From the NCBI GenBank assembly GCA_021740845.1, contig JAIOYZ010000028.1, positions 1 to 45,440 on the forward strand: 45,440 nt of DNA, read 5' to 3'. Each line of letters opens with the position of its first letter. Within the stretch, counting starts at the first letter, position 1. The stretch is from Bacteroidia bacterium. GTDB lineage: Bacteria; Bacteroidota; Bacteroidia; UKL13-3. Both the position numbers and the translations under genes were made by a program. A model generated the notes under the pieces. The model made no database searches. It was not told the DNA's origin and was given only the letters and a program-made list of their open reading frames with translations. Shown in pieces: positions 8,080 to 16,306 of this stretch.

Positions 8080-9732
8080 TTATGCTTGAAAATAAGGTGC
8101 TAATTCTTCTTTAAAATAATGCAAGGAGTTACGAATAGGTAAAGGCAATCCACCGCCAAGTGCGCATAGAGAGCCAATTTCCATCGTTGTTATTAAATCA
8201 TCAAACAACTCCGTATCAATTTTTGCATCGCTGTTTTTTGCTCCAGCAATTAATTCGTAACCTCGGGTTGAACCTAGTCGGCAAGGAAAACATTTACCAC
8301 AACTTTCGTGTGCTGTAAACTGAAACAAATGTTCAATATAATCGATGATTGGAAAATCTTGAGGCAGACAAACAACAGAGGCATGACCTAATAAAAATTT
8401 CTCTGAAGCAAAGGTTTCAAAATCTATACTCAAATCATTGATTTTAGAAACAGGCACCAATCCACCTAATGGTCCGCCAATATGCATGGCTTTTACTGGG
8501 GCTTTAAATCCTTGACCCAATTCTTCAATAACAGTTTTAAGTGGCGTTCCCATGGCAACTTCATAAATACCAGGACGATTAAAATAACCATCCAAAGAAA
8601 CCAATTTGGTTCCACTAGATTTTCCTTTTCCGATTGCTGCAAAGGCAGCTCCACCATTTTCAATAACAAATGGAATATTGGCCAAGGTTTCAACATTATT
8701 AACCACTGTTGGTTTATTAAACAAACCTTGTTGCGTTGGGTAAGGCGGACGAACACGAACCTCTGGTCTTTGTCCTTCAATGCTAGAAAGCAAAGCAGTT
8801 TCTTCTCCACAGATATATGCACCCTGTGCGGCAATCACTTTAAAATCAAAGCTAAAGTTTGAACCAAAAATTGAATTGCCAATAAAACCTTTTTCTCTAA
8901 TTTCAACAATTGCATCATTAGCAATTTTTATCGATTCAGGATATTCTCCACGGATATACAAAACACCGTAATTGGCACCCATAATGTAACCACCAATCAT
9001 CATTCCCAAAAGGACCAAGTGAATTTGATTTTCTAGCAAATACCTGTCGCTGTATGCACCTGGGTCGCCTTCATCTGCATTGCAAACAATAAATTTGGTT
9101 GAACCAATTGTATTTTTTGCAGATTCTAATTTGAACCCAATTGGAAAACCAGCTCCACCTCTACCACGCAAACCAGAAATTTTGAGTTGTTCTAATAATT
9201 CCTCAGGCGTTTGGTTCAAGGCTTTTTTCCATAACTCATAATAGGAATCTACATTTCCAAAGTCTTTGGTAAGAATTTGTGGACCAAAAGAACCCACATG
9301 GTATTTTTCTTGAAAAGGAAAGGCTTTGTTTTTTATTTCATCAATATGCTCAATTGCATCACCAGAATAATTATGACCATCGATGTGAAAGGCACTATTT
9401 TCATGGCAACGGCCAAGGCAACACATTTCACCAATTTCATTGGCTTGGAAATTTTGAAGCAATTTTTCTTTGATTTTTCCTTGCGAACCAGAAGTTAAAC
9501 AAGCCGTTCCATTGCATACATAGGCTTTTTTACCTTGGTTTTCGGGACGTAAAAAATCATAGAAACTGGTGGTGCCATATACATTGGCTTTACCAATTAA
9601 AAATTCTTCTGCTAAATTTTCAATGCTGTTGGCACTGGGTGTACCCGTTGATTTTGCTTGGATACCTAATTCTTCGAAAAGGTTTTTTTCTAGACCTTTT
9701 CTACCAGAAAGTTCACTAATATTTTTCGACAT
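8080..9732 (-). CDS. NuoE-NuoF fusion: NAD-reducing diaphorase subunit of formate dehydrogenase
   Basis: A 550-residue fusion of a NuoE/FdsG-like thioredoxin-fold domain (residues about 20-130) with a NuoF/FdsB-like flavoprotein (about 150-550). The first part holds the four cysteines of a 2Fe-2S cluster (C73, C78, then CCLGRC at 104-109). The second has the FMN/NADH-binding glycine-rich segment GLRGRGGAGFPIGFK, the segment CNADEGDPGAYSDRYLLE, and the 4Fe-4S motif ESCGKCFPCR (C478, C481, C484) with a later C523. It would pass electrons from the alpha subunit through FMN to NAD+. It is the first gene of a two-gene unit with the alpha gene 12 bp downstream. No fdsD- or fdhD-like accessory gene is seen nearby. 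Confidence 0.88.
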   Translation of the reverse strand: MSKNISELSGRKGLEKNLFEELGIQAKSTGTPSANSIENLAEEFLIGKANVYGTTSFYDFLRPENQGKKAYVCNGTACLTSGSQGKIKEKLLQNFQANEIGEMCCLGRCHENSAFHIDGHNYSGDAIEHIDEIKNKAFPFQEKYHVGSFGPQILTKDFGNVDSYYELWKKALNQTPEELLEQLKISGLRGRGGAGFPIGFKLESAKNTIGSTKFIVCNADEGDPGAYSDRYLLENQIHLVLLGMMIGGYIMGANYGVLYIRGEYPESIKIANDAIVEIREKGFIGNSIFGSNFSFDFKVIAAQGAYICGEETALLSSIEGQRPEVRVRPPYPTQQGLFNKPTVVNNVETLANIPFVIENGGAAFAAIGKGKSSGTKLVSLDGYFNRPGIYEVAMGTPLKTVIEELGQGFKAPVKAMHIGGPLGGLVPVSKINDLSIDFETFASEKFLLGHASVVCLPQDFPIIDYIEHLFQFTAHESCGKCFPCRLGSTRGYELIAGAKNSDAKIDTELFDDLITTMEIGSLCALGGGLPLPIRNSLHYFKEELAPYFQA

Positions 9733-9801
9733 ATGCTTGTCATCAATTTAATTTCGTTAGAATTGCTTTAAAACGAACACGTGCAATTTATAAAAAAATG
9801 G

Positions 9802-9811
9802 GGTTTGAACC
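9802..9811 (-). repeat. GGTTCAAACC iterated motif (divergent intergenic)
   Basis: Exact copy (GGTTTGAACC on the plus strand) in the 131-bp region between the divergent formate dehydrogenase operon and the vWA/LRR gene. A regulatory role is possible here but is not shown by the sequence. Confidence 0.8.
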
Positions 9812-9863
9812 ACATTTTATAAAGATTTGTAACCAATAATGACAAAAGTCAATTAGAAACAAA

Positions 9864-12023
9864 ATGATTACCCGTTTGAGTAAGTTTTTTTATGCTTTTT
9901 TCTGCCTCCTCGTTTTAGGTAATTTTAATGCGAAGGGCCAGAAATATTTCAATGAATCTAAACTCAAGGAGCCTAAAAAATATGGGCCAGAAGTTAAAGC
10001 AAAATTTAAAGAAGAGTTTGTTTACGAGTACAAAGTAGACCAAGGAAAACATGCTGTATTTTTAAGAAACGGATTGAGAAGTTCTAAGTTTATTGCACCT
10101 CAACTTTGGCTCAATAAAAGAGATTCTATTTACCCCTATCGGGTTGATATTGTTTACTCAAGATATCCTGTTCACGATGGTGTTTACAATGAAATCTATC
10201 CACTCCTTTGCAACCGATTGATACATCTTTTTGAGATGGACGGCGCCTTGAATGAAAGCGATTTGGAATGGAGAACCATCCTACAAACCCATATTGATAA
10301 CGATGATCAGGTGAATACTCTTTTTCATGGCGTAGTAATTTGGTATCGCACACCCGATGAGGAATCTGCCCTTACAGAAAAAGCAAATTCACCAGAAAAT
10401 GCGCCTTTGGTTCAAACCGAAATTGCTGCACAAAACAGCTTAAAGGAAACCACACAAACTATAGAAGGATTAAGGAATAGCGAATTACTAAACGATTCTG
10501 TGAAAAGCATTTTGTCTAATAAACCATTGGATGTACAAAAGCAAATCTTGAAATCGGTGTTTGTGGCACAAGCGGCAAAGCCCTCAACCATAAAATTGGA
10601 GGAGAGAACACCTTTAGAAATGTTTCAATACAAACGCCAAGTGGCGGAGTTTTTAAAGTTTAACCCAATAAGCGATAGTGTGGTTTGGAAGGTGATGGAA
10701 AGACATCCAGAATGGGCAGATGCCTTGGTGGTAAACGATTGGACAGGCAGCATGTATGGTTATGGAGCGCAAGTAGTTTCTTGGCATTTGCTTAATTATA
10801 AAAGTTCTGGGATACGCTACTTAACACTTTTTAATGATGGCGACGGAAAGACCAATGCCACCAAAGTAATAGGAGAAACTGGAGGCATTTATACTACAGA
10901 AGCAGGCGATATACCAAAGGTTTTGAGTCTTTTTAATTTGGTGAGACTAAATGGAAGTGGCGGAGATAGACAAGAAAATAATGTGGAAGCAATTTTAGAA
11001 TCCATCAAACAATTTCCGGACCATCAAGAAATTATTTTGATAGCTGATAATTATGCCTGCATACGAGATATTGAATTGGCTACCAAAATTAATAAACCTG
11101 TTAGGGTAATTATTTGTGGGTATATTGAAGGATTTGGAGTGAACCCACATTTGGCTTATTTGGCAAAAATTACCAATGGTGGACTGTATACTTTGGAAGA
11201 GGATATAGAAAATTTGAAAGTTGAATTGGGAGGAATTGGAGAAATTTTAAATGTTAAAGACAAGCGCTTTTCTTTAAGTATATTGGATTGCAGGCCCAAA
11301 CCAATTTACCAGATAAAATATGGCAAGGAAAGCTTTAAAACTTATACCAGCTACGATACTGCTTACCTTGAGAAATTGATGGTAAGGCAATTGGATTTGA
11401 GTGGACAATCGCTTAAAAATGTTCCTTCAGATATAAAGAAAATGAAGAACCTAATGGAGCTCAATTTGAGTAAAAATGATATCAGCCAAGTGCCATCGCA
11501 ATTAGCCAAATTAGGTAATCTCAAAAACTTAAACTTATCGCAAAACCATTTAACTAAACTACCCAAATCCTTTGTAAAATTAAGCTATTTAGAAAACCTT
11601 GATTTAAGTGATAACCACCTTGAAGACTTAAGTTTATTTTATCCAAATTGGTATTATTTAAAGAAAATAGATTTATCAAATAATCAATTGGAAAGTGCAG
11701 AAGGAATAAACAATTTAAAGAACTTGCAATACGCCAATTTAAGCTTTAATAATTTTGCAGAGTTGCCTGTTGAAATTCATCAACTAAAGAAATTAGTTAG
11801 TTTGGATTTGAGCAATAACAGATTGTTGTATTTGCCTAAAACATTTTCTGGACTAACAAAAATTGAAGAGATAAATTTAGAGAATAACCAATTGGGTTCT
11901 TTGCCACCAAAACTGTATCGTCTAAGAAAATTAAAAAGTTTGAACCTATCGGGCAATCCATTAAGCGAAAAAGAAAAGGAAAGAATTAGGGCAGAATTGC
12001 CTAATGTGGAGTTAACTTTTTAG
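9864..12023 (+). CDS. secreted protein with vWA-like domain and C-terminal leucine-rich repeats
   Basis: A 719-residue protein with a signal peptide (hydrophobic FFYAFFCLLVLGNF, cleavage near AKGQ). The middle part (about 285-455) resembles a von Willebrand A / metal-ion-adhesion fold: VVNDWTGSMYGYG supplies a DxTxS version of the MIDAS motif (D292, T294, S296), and a later strand reads IILIADNYACIRD. From about residue 503 to the end lie some nine leucine-rich repeats of 22-23 residues (LxxLNLSxNxLxxLPxx). There is no T9SS tail and no obvious membrane anchor, so it may stay in the periplasm or be an outer-membrane-associated binding protein. It is transcribed alone; a GGTTCAAACC copy lies at 10409 (encoding LVQT). 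The domain reading is fairly sure, the function unknown. Confidence 0.75.
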   Translation: MITRLSKFFYAFFCLLVLGNFNAKGQKYFNESKLKEPKKYGPEVKAKFKEEFVYEYKVDQGKHAVFLRNGLRSSKFIAPQLWLNKRDSIYPYRVDIVYSRYPVHDGVYNEIYPLLCNRLIHLFEMDGALNESDLEWRTILQTHIDNDDQVNTLFHGVVIWYRTPDEESALTEKANSPENAPLVQTEIAAQNSLKETTQTIEGLRNSELLNDSVKSILSNKPLDVQKQILKSVFVAQAAKPSTIKLEERTPLEMFQYKRQVAEFLKFNPISDSVVWKVMERHPEWADALVVNDWTGSMYGYGAQVVSWHLLNYKSSGIRYLTLFNDGDGKTNATKVIGETGGIYTTEAGDIPKVLSLFNLVRLNGSGGDRQENNVEAILESIKQFPDHQEIILIADNYACIRDIELATKINKPVRVIICGYIEGFGVNPHLAYLAKITNGGLYTLEEDIENLKVELGGIGEILNVKDKRFSLSILDCRPKPIYQIKYGKESFKTYTSYDTAYLEKLMVRQLDLSGQSLKNVPSDIKKMKNLMELNLSKNDISQVPSQLAKLGNLKNLNLSQNHLTKLPKSFVKLSYLENLDLSDNHLEDLSLFYPNWYYLKKIDLSNNQLESAEGINNLKNLQYANLSFNNFAELPVEIHQLKKLVSLDLSNNRLLYLPKTFSGLTKIEEINLENNQLGSLPPKLYRLRKLKSLNLSGNPLSEKEKERIRAELPNVELTF

Positions 12024-12033
12024 GCAAAAAAAA

Positions 12034-12070
12034 ATCGGTTTGAACCAAATTGATTTTGGTTCAAACCGAT
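12034..12070 (-). terminator. Rho-independent terminator built from two facing GGTTCAAACC motifs
   Basis: ATCGGTTTGAACCAAA (12034-12049) and TTTGGTTCAAACCGAT (12055-12070) form a perfect 16-bp stem with a 5-base loop. On the minus strand it is followed by nine T, giving a standard terminator for the SPFH gene that ends 23 bp upstream. On the plus strand the T-run is lacking, so stopping the vWA/LRR transcript would be weaker. Both arms are full copies of the window's iterated motif. Confidence 0.85.
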
Positions 12071-12092
12071 AATTAAAAATAAAATATTGGAA

Positions 12093-12992
12093 TTAATTAC
12101 CGCCTAGAATAACTGGCGTATTTCCTTTACCCATTATAATTACTTTACTATTTGGCGATTTAGCTAATTCTAAATTGGCTTTGATAGTCTCGTATTGCAA
12201 TTGTTTATCTGTTAGTCCTGAGCTTATGATGCGTTGGTAATCTGCAATACCTTGTGCTTCTACCCTTTTACGCTCGGCTTCTTGCTTTTCTTTTTGCAAT
12301 ACAAACTGCATTTTTTGAGCATCTTGTTCGGCATTAATTTTAGATTCAATACTTGCTTTAACAGAGGTTGGCAGGGTAATATTGCGAATTAACATTTGCT
12401 CTAAAATAATGCCTCTATCTTTAAAACTCTTCTCTATAGTATTGAAAATTCTATTTTGAAACTCATCTCTTTTGGTAGAATACAAAGCAACAGCCTCATA
12501 ATAAACTGCATTATCGCGAATGGCAGTTCTAGTAATTGGGCGAACAATTTTTGTATTGTAATCAATACCTGTTTCGTTTAATATTTTTGGAGCATCAGTA
12601 GGAGTTAATTTAAATAAAACTGTTAAATCAATAGTTACTTCCAAACCATCTGCTGTTAAAATTCTAATGGCATCATCACCAGAAACATCGCCCTCATCGT
12701 GCACGCCACTCATGGTATAATTTTGGGTTTTGGTATCCATCTTTTTCACATCAACCAAAGGGTTAACAAAATGCAATCCACTCTCCAGAACATCTTGCTG
12801 AACCTTACCAAAAAGTACTTTAACGCCAACATAACCGGCATCAATTTGAACAAAGCAAGAAGAAGAAATACCTGCCAACACCAGAACGATTGCTCCAACA
12901 CGTATCCCTGAGGCAAATTTTTCTGCCATTTCATTTTTTGCCGCCATTAGGCTAAGCACAAATACAATTACTCCTAAAATAATTAAGGCCAT
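12093..12992 (-). CDS. SPFH/prohibitin-family membrane protein
   Basis: A 299-residue protein of the stomatin/prohibitin/flotillin/HflK superfamily. Two hydrophobic stretches stand at the N-terminus (ALIILGVIVFVLSLMAA and VGAIVLVLAGISSSCF). The SPFH domain follows at about 50-210, with the prohibitin-like entry GYVGVKVLFGKVQ and LHFVNPLVDVKKMDTKTQNY. A long charged coiled coil (KEKQEAERKRVEAQGIADYQR) comes next, and the tail ends NTPVILGGN. Such proteins form large ring-like oligomers in the inner membrane and often scaffold or modulate proteases; the partner is not evident here. It is transcribed alone from the promoter at 13021-13050 and stops at the hairpin at 12034-12070. Confidence 0.9.
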   Translation of the reverse strand: MALIILGVIVFVLSLMAAKNEMAEKFASGIRVGAIVLVLAGISSSCFVQIDAGYVGVKVLFGKVQQDVLESGLHFVNPLVDVKKMDTKTQNYTMSGVHDEGDVSGDDAIRILTADGLEVTIDLTVLFKLTPTDAPKILNETGIDYNTKIVRPITRTAIRDNAVYYEAVALYSTKRDEFQNRIFNTIEKSFKDRGIILEQMLIRNITLPTSVKASIESKINAEQDAQKMQFVLQKEKQEAERKRVEAQGIADYQRIISSGLTDKQLQYETIKANLELAKSPNSKVIIMGKGNTPVILGGN

Positions 12993-13020
12993 AGTTTTTA
13001 ATATTAGTTGGGTTAAAAAT

Positions 13021-13050
13021 CAAAATTACGATTCTTTTCCTCCATGGCAA
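13021..13050 (-). promoter_or_regulatory. promoter of the SPFH gene (TTG-N19-TAATTTTG)
   Basis: On the minus strand TTG (13048-13050) is followed by exactly 19 bases and TAATTTTG (13021-13028), fitting TAnnTTTG. The ATG lies 28 bases further on. Confidence 0.6.
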
Positions 13051-13141
13051 TATCGGTAATAGATTAAGATTTTGCTTTTTTTATTTTTTACAACTCATAT
13101 TTTCCATGCAACTTTATTTTCACAAACAACTGTTAGTCAAT

Positions 13142-13171
13142 TTGGAAATTTAAATTTTATTGCTATTTTTA
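13142..13171 (+). promoter_or_regulatory. candidate promoter of the 13188 gene (TTG-N19-TATTTTTA)
   Basis: TTG (13142-13144), 19 bases, then TATTTTTA (13164-13171), one mismatch from TAnnTTTG. The ATG is 16 bases downstream. Confidence 0.45.
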
Positions 13172-13187
13172 TTTTAAAATTACACTT

Positions 13188-13436
13188 ATGGAAGAACAAA
13201 ATTTACCTTTAAACGATTCTATTTTACAAGAAAATTCTAGCGAAACAGGCACTTTAACAAACCGCACTACCAATGGGTTTAAATTTGTTTTATTAGGAGC
13301 AGCAGTGCTTGTAACAAGTTGTGTATTGGCCCTTCTCTCATCTATCTCAGACCCCATGTTTGATTATATTCTTTATGGCTTTACAAGCATTGGAGCTTGT
13401 GTTGTTATTTATGGATTGTATTGCGTATTTGAATAG
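13188..13436 (+). CDS. small two-helix membrane protein, unknown function
   Basis: An 82-residue protein with a polar N-terminus (about 30 residues rich in N, E, S and T) followed by two hydrophobic segments (FVLLGAAVLVTSCVLALL and YGFTSIGACVVIYGLYCV) separated by a short DPMFDYI loop. This is the layout of small conserved inner-membrane proteins in the phylum. A promoter-like sequence stands just upstream. An overlapping minus-strand frame (13169-13357) lacks comparable features. Its own transcript seems to end at the weak hairpin at 13450-13488. I do not recognise a named family. Confidence 0.7.
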   Translation: MEEQNLPLNDSILQENSSETGTLTNRTTNGFKFVLLGAAVLVTSCVLALLSSISDPMFDYILYGFTSIGACVVIYGLYCVFE

Positions 13437-13449
13437 AATTAAAGTCGGT

Positions 13450-13488
13450 AAAAGTATTTTATTAACTACTTTGTAAGTACTTTTTTTT
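13450..13488 (+). terminator. weak Rho-independent terminator candidate
   Basis: AAAAGTATTT (13450-13459) can pair with AAGTACTTTT (13475-13484) over 10 bp including one T-G pair, with a 15-base loop, followed by T to 13488. The stem is AT-rich, so strength is doubtful. Confidence 0.4.
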
Positions 13489-13526
13489 CAAGCAATATAG
13501 AAGGACATATCGAAATTGGATTAATA

Positions 13527-14915
13527 CTATCTTTTGATTATTTTTTGTATGCTCGAATTGCCATTCAATAATTTAAAAACCAAAAAATAAACTCCTACAT
13601 TTAAATCTTCAATAGAAATTAAAGCTGGATGGTTTGGTGTATTTATAGATTTTATTTTTTTTCCGAATACGTCTAAAATGTCAATTGATTCAGTTCTTTC
13701 CGATGCTGAAAATGTAAATTCATTTGTAGCAGGATTTGGGAATATTGAAAAATAACCCTTTGAATTCATTTTTTGAGATTCTATGAAAAGTGGAAAATTA
13801 AGTGAGAAAGATTGTAGCGAATGGAAAATTGTAGAATCTAGGTCCAAAACATTTATCCAAATAGTAGAATTATCTAAATATGCACTATATAAAAATGGCC
13901 TTTTAATGTTTGAAATGAAATATTTGCTAAAATAAAATTCATTTAAGTTTTCGTCAGTTTGGACAAATTGCAATGAAGTAGTTGTAGAATTTATAGAATC
14001 CATCCTTATAATTGAGAATAAATTTGAGGAATAGAAAAATGAGGTATAATTATATGAATATCCAAAAAAATTGGAATCGATTAAATTGTATTTACTAGTA
14101 ATTAAAATTCCATTTGAATCGTAGCAAAAAGTGTAAAAATACTGGTGGTCTAATGTATTTTTGACGATTGTCTGAAGGTAAATTTTATTGCTATGTTTTA
14201 TTAAATCTCCAGTTTGATTAATAATAATTTTTGTTCCATTATTATTTGTATCTTCTAATATAGTGATTGTTTTATCAAGGGAAAGTTCTAGGTTAAAAAT
14301 GTCTATAAATAAACCTAATTTAACTAAATTATTACTATCAATTTTTGCCCTGGTATTTGCAAATAATTTTGACCCAATAATTTCAAAATTTCGATAAACA
14401 TCAATTGAATTTGAATTTGTTTTATGAATAATTATTTCGATTTTTTGAGTATTTATTGAACCTAAAATACCGAATGAATCGGTTTCAGCCAAAAAGTAAA
14501 ATGACTTAGAATCCACAGATTTTAATTTCCTAATATTCTTAATTGTACGAAAATCATGAGTAAATATTTTAAGTAAACTATTTGCCTCTAAATTATATTC
14601 AAATAATGATAATGTGTCAATTGAACTTAATAGTAAATAAATTCGATTTTGGGCTTTATCAAAATAGATTGTACCAGAGTTATAATTATCGAATTTAAAA
14701 ATTGTTTGTAAAACCCCACTATTTGTATTTAATGAATCGAAGGAAATTCCTTTATCAGTAGGATGACTTAAAATGAAAATATTCTCATTTTCAGGAAGAA
14801 TGTCAATAATGGAACTGTTAAAATCAAAACTCTTTTTTTTGCTAATATTCTCCTGGGCCTTAATGTTTATTATGCCCAAAAGAAATAAAGTAATTAAAAT
14901 TGGTATTAATTTCAA
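13527..14915 (-). CDS. secreted protein with T9SS sorting tail, unknown function
   Basis: A 462-residue exported protein. Its signal peptide is MKLIPILITLFLLGIINIKAQ. A long, N/S/I/F-rich region follows whose strand-turn pattern (for example NIFILSHPTDKGISFDSL, RIYLLLSSIDTLSLFEYN) hints at a beta-propeller-like body. The C-terminal T9SS domain begins GYFSIFPNPATNEF and ends NGNSSIQKIIKR. The reading frame has no in-frame ATG before the signal peptide and an in-frame TGA a few codons upstream, so the start appears to be TTG at 14915, which is unusual. It is notably AT-rich and contains no GGTTCAAACC copy. No specific function recognised. Confidence 0.8.
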   Translation of the reverse strand: MKLIPILITLFLLGIINIKAQENISKKKSFDFNSSIIDILPENENIFILSHPTDKGISFDSLNTNSGVLQTIFKFDNYNSGTIYFDKAQNRIYLLLSSIDTLSLFEYNLEANSLLKIFTHDFRTIKNIRKLKSVDSKSFYFLAETDSFGILGSINTQKIEIIIHKTNSNSIDVYRNFEIIGSKLFANTRAKIDSNNLVKLGLFIDIFNLELSLDKTITILEDTNNNGTKIIINQTGDLIKHSNKIYLQTIVKNTLDHQYFYTFCYDSNGILITSKYNLIDSNFFGYSYNYTSFFYSSNLFSIIRMDSINSTTTSLQFVQTDENLNEFYFSKYFISNIKRPFLYSAYLDNSTIWINVLDLDSTIFHSLQSFSLNFPLFIESQKMNSKGYFSIFPNPATNEFTFSASERTESIDILDVFGKKIKSINTPNHPALISIEDLNVGVYFLVFKLLNGNSSIQKIIKR

Positions 14916-15159
14916 AGATTTAAAATTATTTCTTCAAACAACAGGCATATAAGTTGCCACAAATGTTACATAAAAAATTTTAAAAAAAATTATTCGATTA
15001 AAAAAATCCCCCCACAGGTTTTGTAATTGATCCGCGATTAGTCTTTGATAGAATTTTGCCTTGAGTGAAAAATTCTACTCGAATTTGAAGCATGAAAATT
15101 CAGCTTGGGCGAAATAAAAAACTGTGGATCGACAAAAAACTTCCACTTCAAGTTGTCAG
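14916..15159. other. intergenic region, nothing recognised
   Basis: AT-rich upstream sequence of the minus-strand T9SS gene, then about 150 bp (15001-15159) of more mixed composition. I see no open frame of note, RNA fold or promoter consensus here. Confidence 0.5.
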
Positions 15160-15205
15160 TGCTAAAGACTAAAGACCAACTACTAAAGACTATACAAAGA
15201 CTAAT
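15160..15205 (+). repeat. AAAGAC-rich simple repeat
   Basis: Irregular reiteration of AAAGAC units (CTAAAGACTAAAGACCAACT, then ACTAAAGACTATACAAAGACT), leading directly into the 101-bp tandem array. The same kind of A/C-rich sequence closes the window at 45301-45440. Confidence 0.7.
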
Positions 15206-15745
15206 ATGCTGCTAGCTACTGGCTGCTGGCATCTCTGGCGATTAGAAAAGGTAAGATCAAAATTTTAACCAAATTTGCTGCTGGATACTGGCGTTTTCAA
15301 AACCAAAGTCTAACCCCCAAAGACCAAAACTACAAACTTCAACCAAAGACCAAAGACTAATATGCTGCTGGCTACTGGCTGCTGGCATCTGGCGTTTTCA
15401 AAACCAAAGTCTAACACCCAAAGACCAAACCTACAAACTTCAACCAAAGACCAAAGACTAATATGCTGCTGGCTACTGGCTGCTGGCAACTGGCGTTTTC
15501 AAAACCAAAGTCTAACACCCAAAGACCAAACCTACAAACTTCAACCAAAGACCAAAGACTAATATGCTGCTGGCTACTGGCTGCTGGCATCTGGCGTTTT
15601 CAAAACCAAAGTCTAACACCCAAAGACCATACCAACAAACTTCAACCAAAGACAAAAGACTAATATGCTGCTGGCATCTGGCGTTTTCAAAACCAAAGTC
15701 TAACACCCAAAGACCAAACCTACAAACTTCAACCAAAGACCAAAA
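15203..15745 (+). repeat. 101-bp tandem repeat array
   Basis: Copies begin with TATGCTGCTGGC at 15361, 15462, 15563 and 15664, exactly 101 bp apart; the last copy lacks about 14 bp. Degenerate earlier copies lie at 15203-15235 and 15274-15360. Each unit has a GC-richer head (TGCTGCTGGCTACTGGCTGC, then TGGCATCTGGCG) and an A/C-rich tail (TTTTCAAAACCAAAGTCTAA onward to CCAAAGACCAAAGACTAA). Because 101 is not a multiple of three, the frames that run through it are repeat artefacts. There are no unique spacers, so it is not a CRISPR. Near-identity between copies points to recent expansion or strong homogenisation. Confidence 0.92.
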
Positions 15746-15832
15746 AATTGAGTTCAAGGTCAAATTGCCTCCAAATAGTACTTATTTACCTAATTATCAC
15801 CTAATACATAATTATAGTACTAACTTCACCAA

Positions 15833-16306
15833 ATGATTTCCCAAAATATCAATATTCTTCTAGCAGACGACGATAATGCAGATTGCCTACTTTTCAAGGA
15901 TGCTTTAGAAGAATTACCTATATCAGCTAATCTTACCATCGTTCATAACGGTGAACAAGTAATGGAAGAAATTTCAAGAAAGGATGGTCAGTTTCCTGAT
16001 ATTCTTTTCCTAGATTTAAACATGCCACGCAAAAACGGATTCGCGTCTTTAGGAGAGATAAAACGTAGCACTGAACTCGAAAGTTTACCAGTTATTATTT
16101 TCTCTACCGCTTCGGATTCAGAGACTGTTAAAAAGGTTTTCAGAGATGCTGCTCATTATTATATCTGTAAGCCATCAGATTTTGGGCAACTTAAAAAAGT
16201 AATTTATGAAGCTCTCACGCTCGTATTGCAGAAAAAAAATTCCCTTCCACTCCAAGAAAATTTTATGATATCAGGTGATTCTATAATAATCCCTGAAAAG
16301 GAATGA
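15833..16306 (+). CDS. single-domain response regulator (REC, Rcp1-like)
   Basis: A stand-alone receiver domain of 157 residues with no output domain. The acidic pocket is D12-D14 (LLADDDNAD), the phospho-acceptor D61 lies in LFLDLNMP, and the conserved Ser/Thr (IIFST, about 91-92) and K113 (CKPSDF) are in place. The LADDDxAD opening and the longer region before the phospho-site resemble the Rcp1-type regulators that partner with phytochrome-like histidine kinases. It overlaps the kinase start by 4 bases (ATGA), so translation is probably coupled. An extra 30-residue tail follows the domain. Confidence 0.92.
   Translation: MISQNINILLADDDNADCLLFKDALEELPISANLTIVHNGEQVMEEISRKDGQFPDILFLDLNMPRKNGFASLGEIKRSTELESLPVIIFSTASDSETVKKVFRDAAHYYICKPSDFGQLKKVIYEALTLVLQKKNSLPLQENFMISGDSIIIPEKE

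Noticed and set aside
8482-8862. Antisense frames inside the NuoE-NuoF fusion gene
   Set aside because: Low-complexity shadows opposite a clearly conserved coding region.
13169-13357. Minus-strand 62-residue frame
   Set aside because: It overlaps the plus-strand two-helix membrane protein, which has the better promoter and composition.
15203-15745. CRISPR-like array
   Set aside because: The whole 101-bp unit repeats without unique spacers, and no cas gene is near.
15362-15836. Several 66-90-residue frames on both strands (also minus 15512-15763)
   Set aside because: They are repeated translations of the 101-bp array; 101 is not divisible by three, and the same peptide appears in successive frames.
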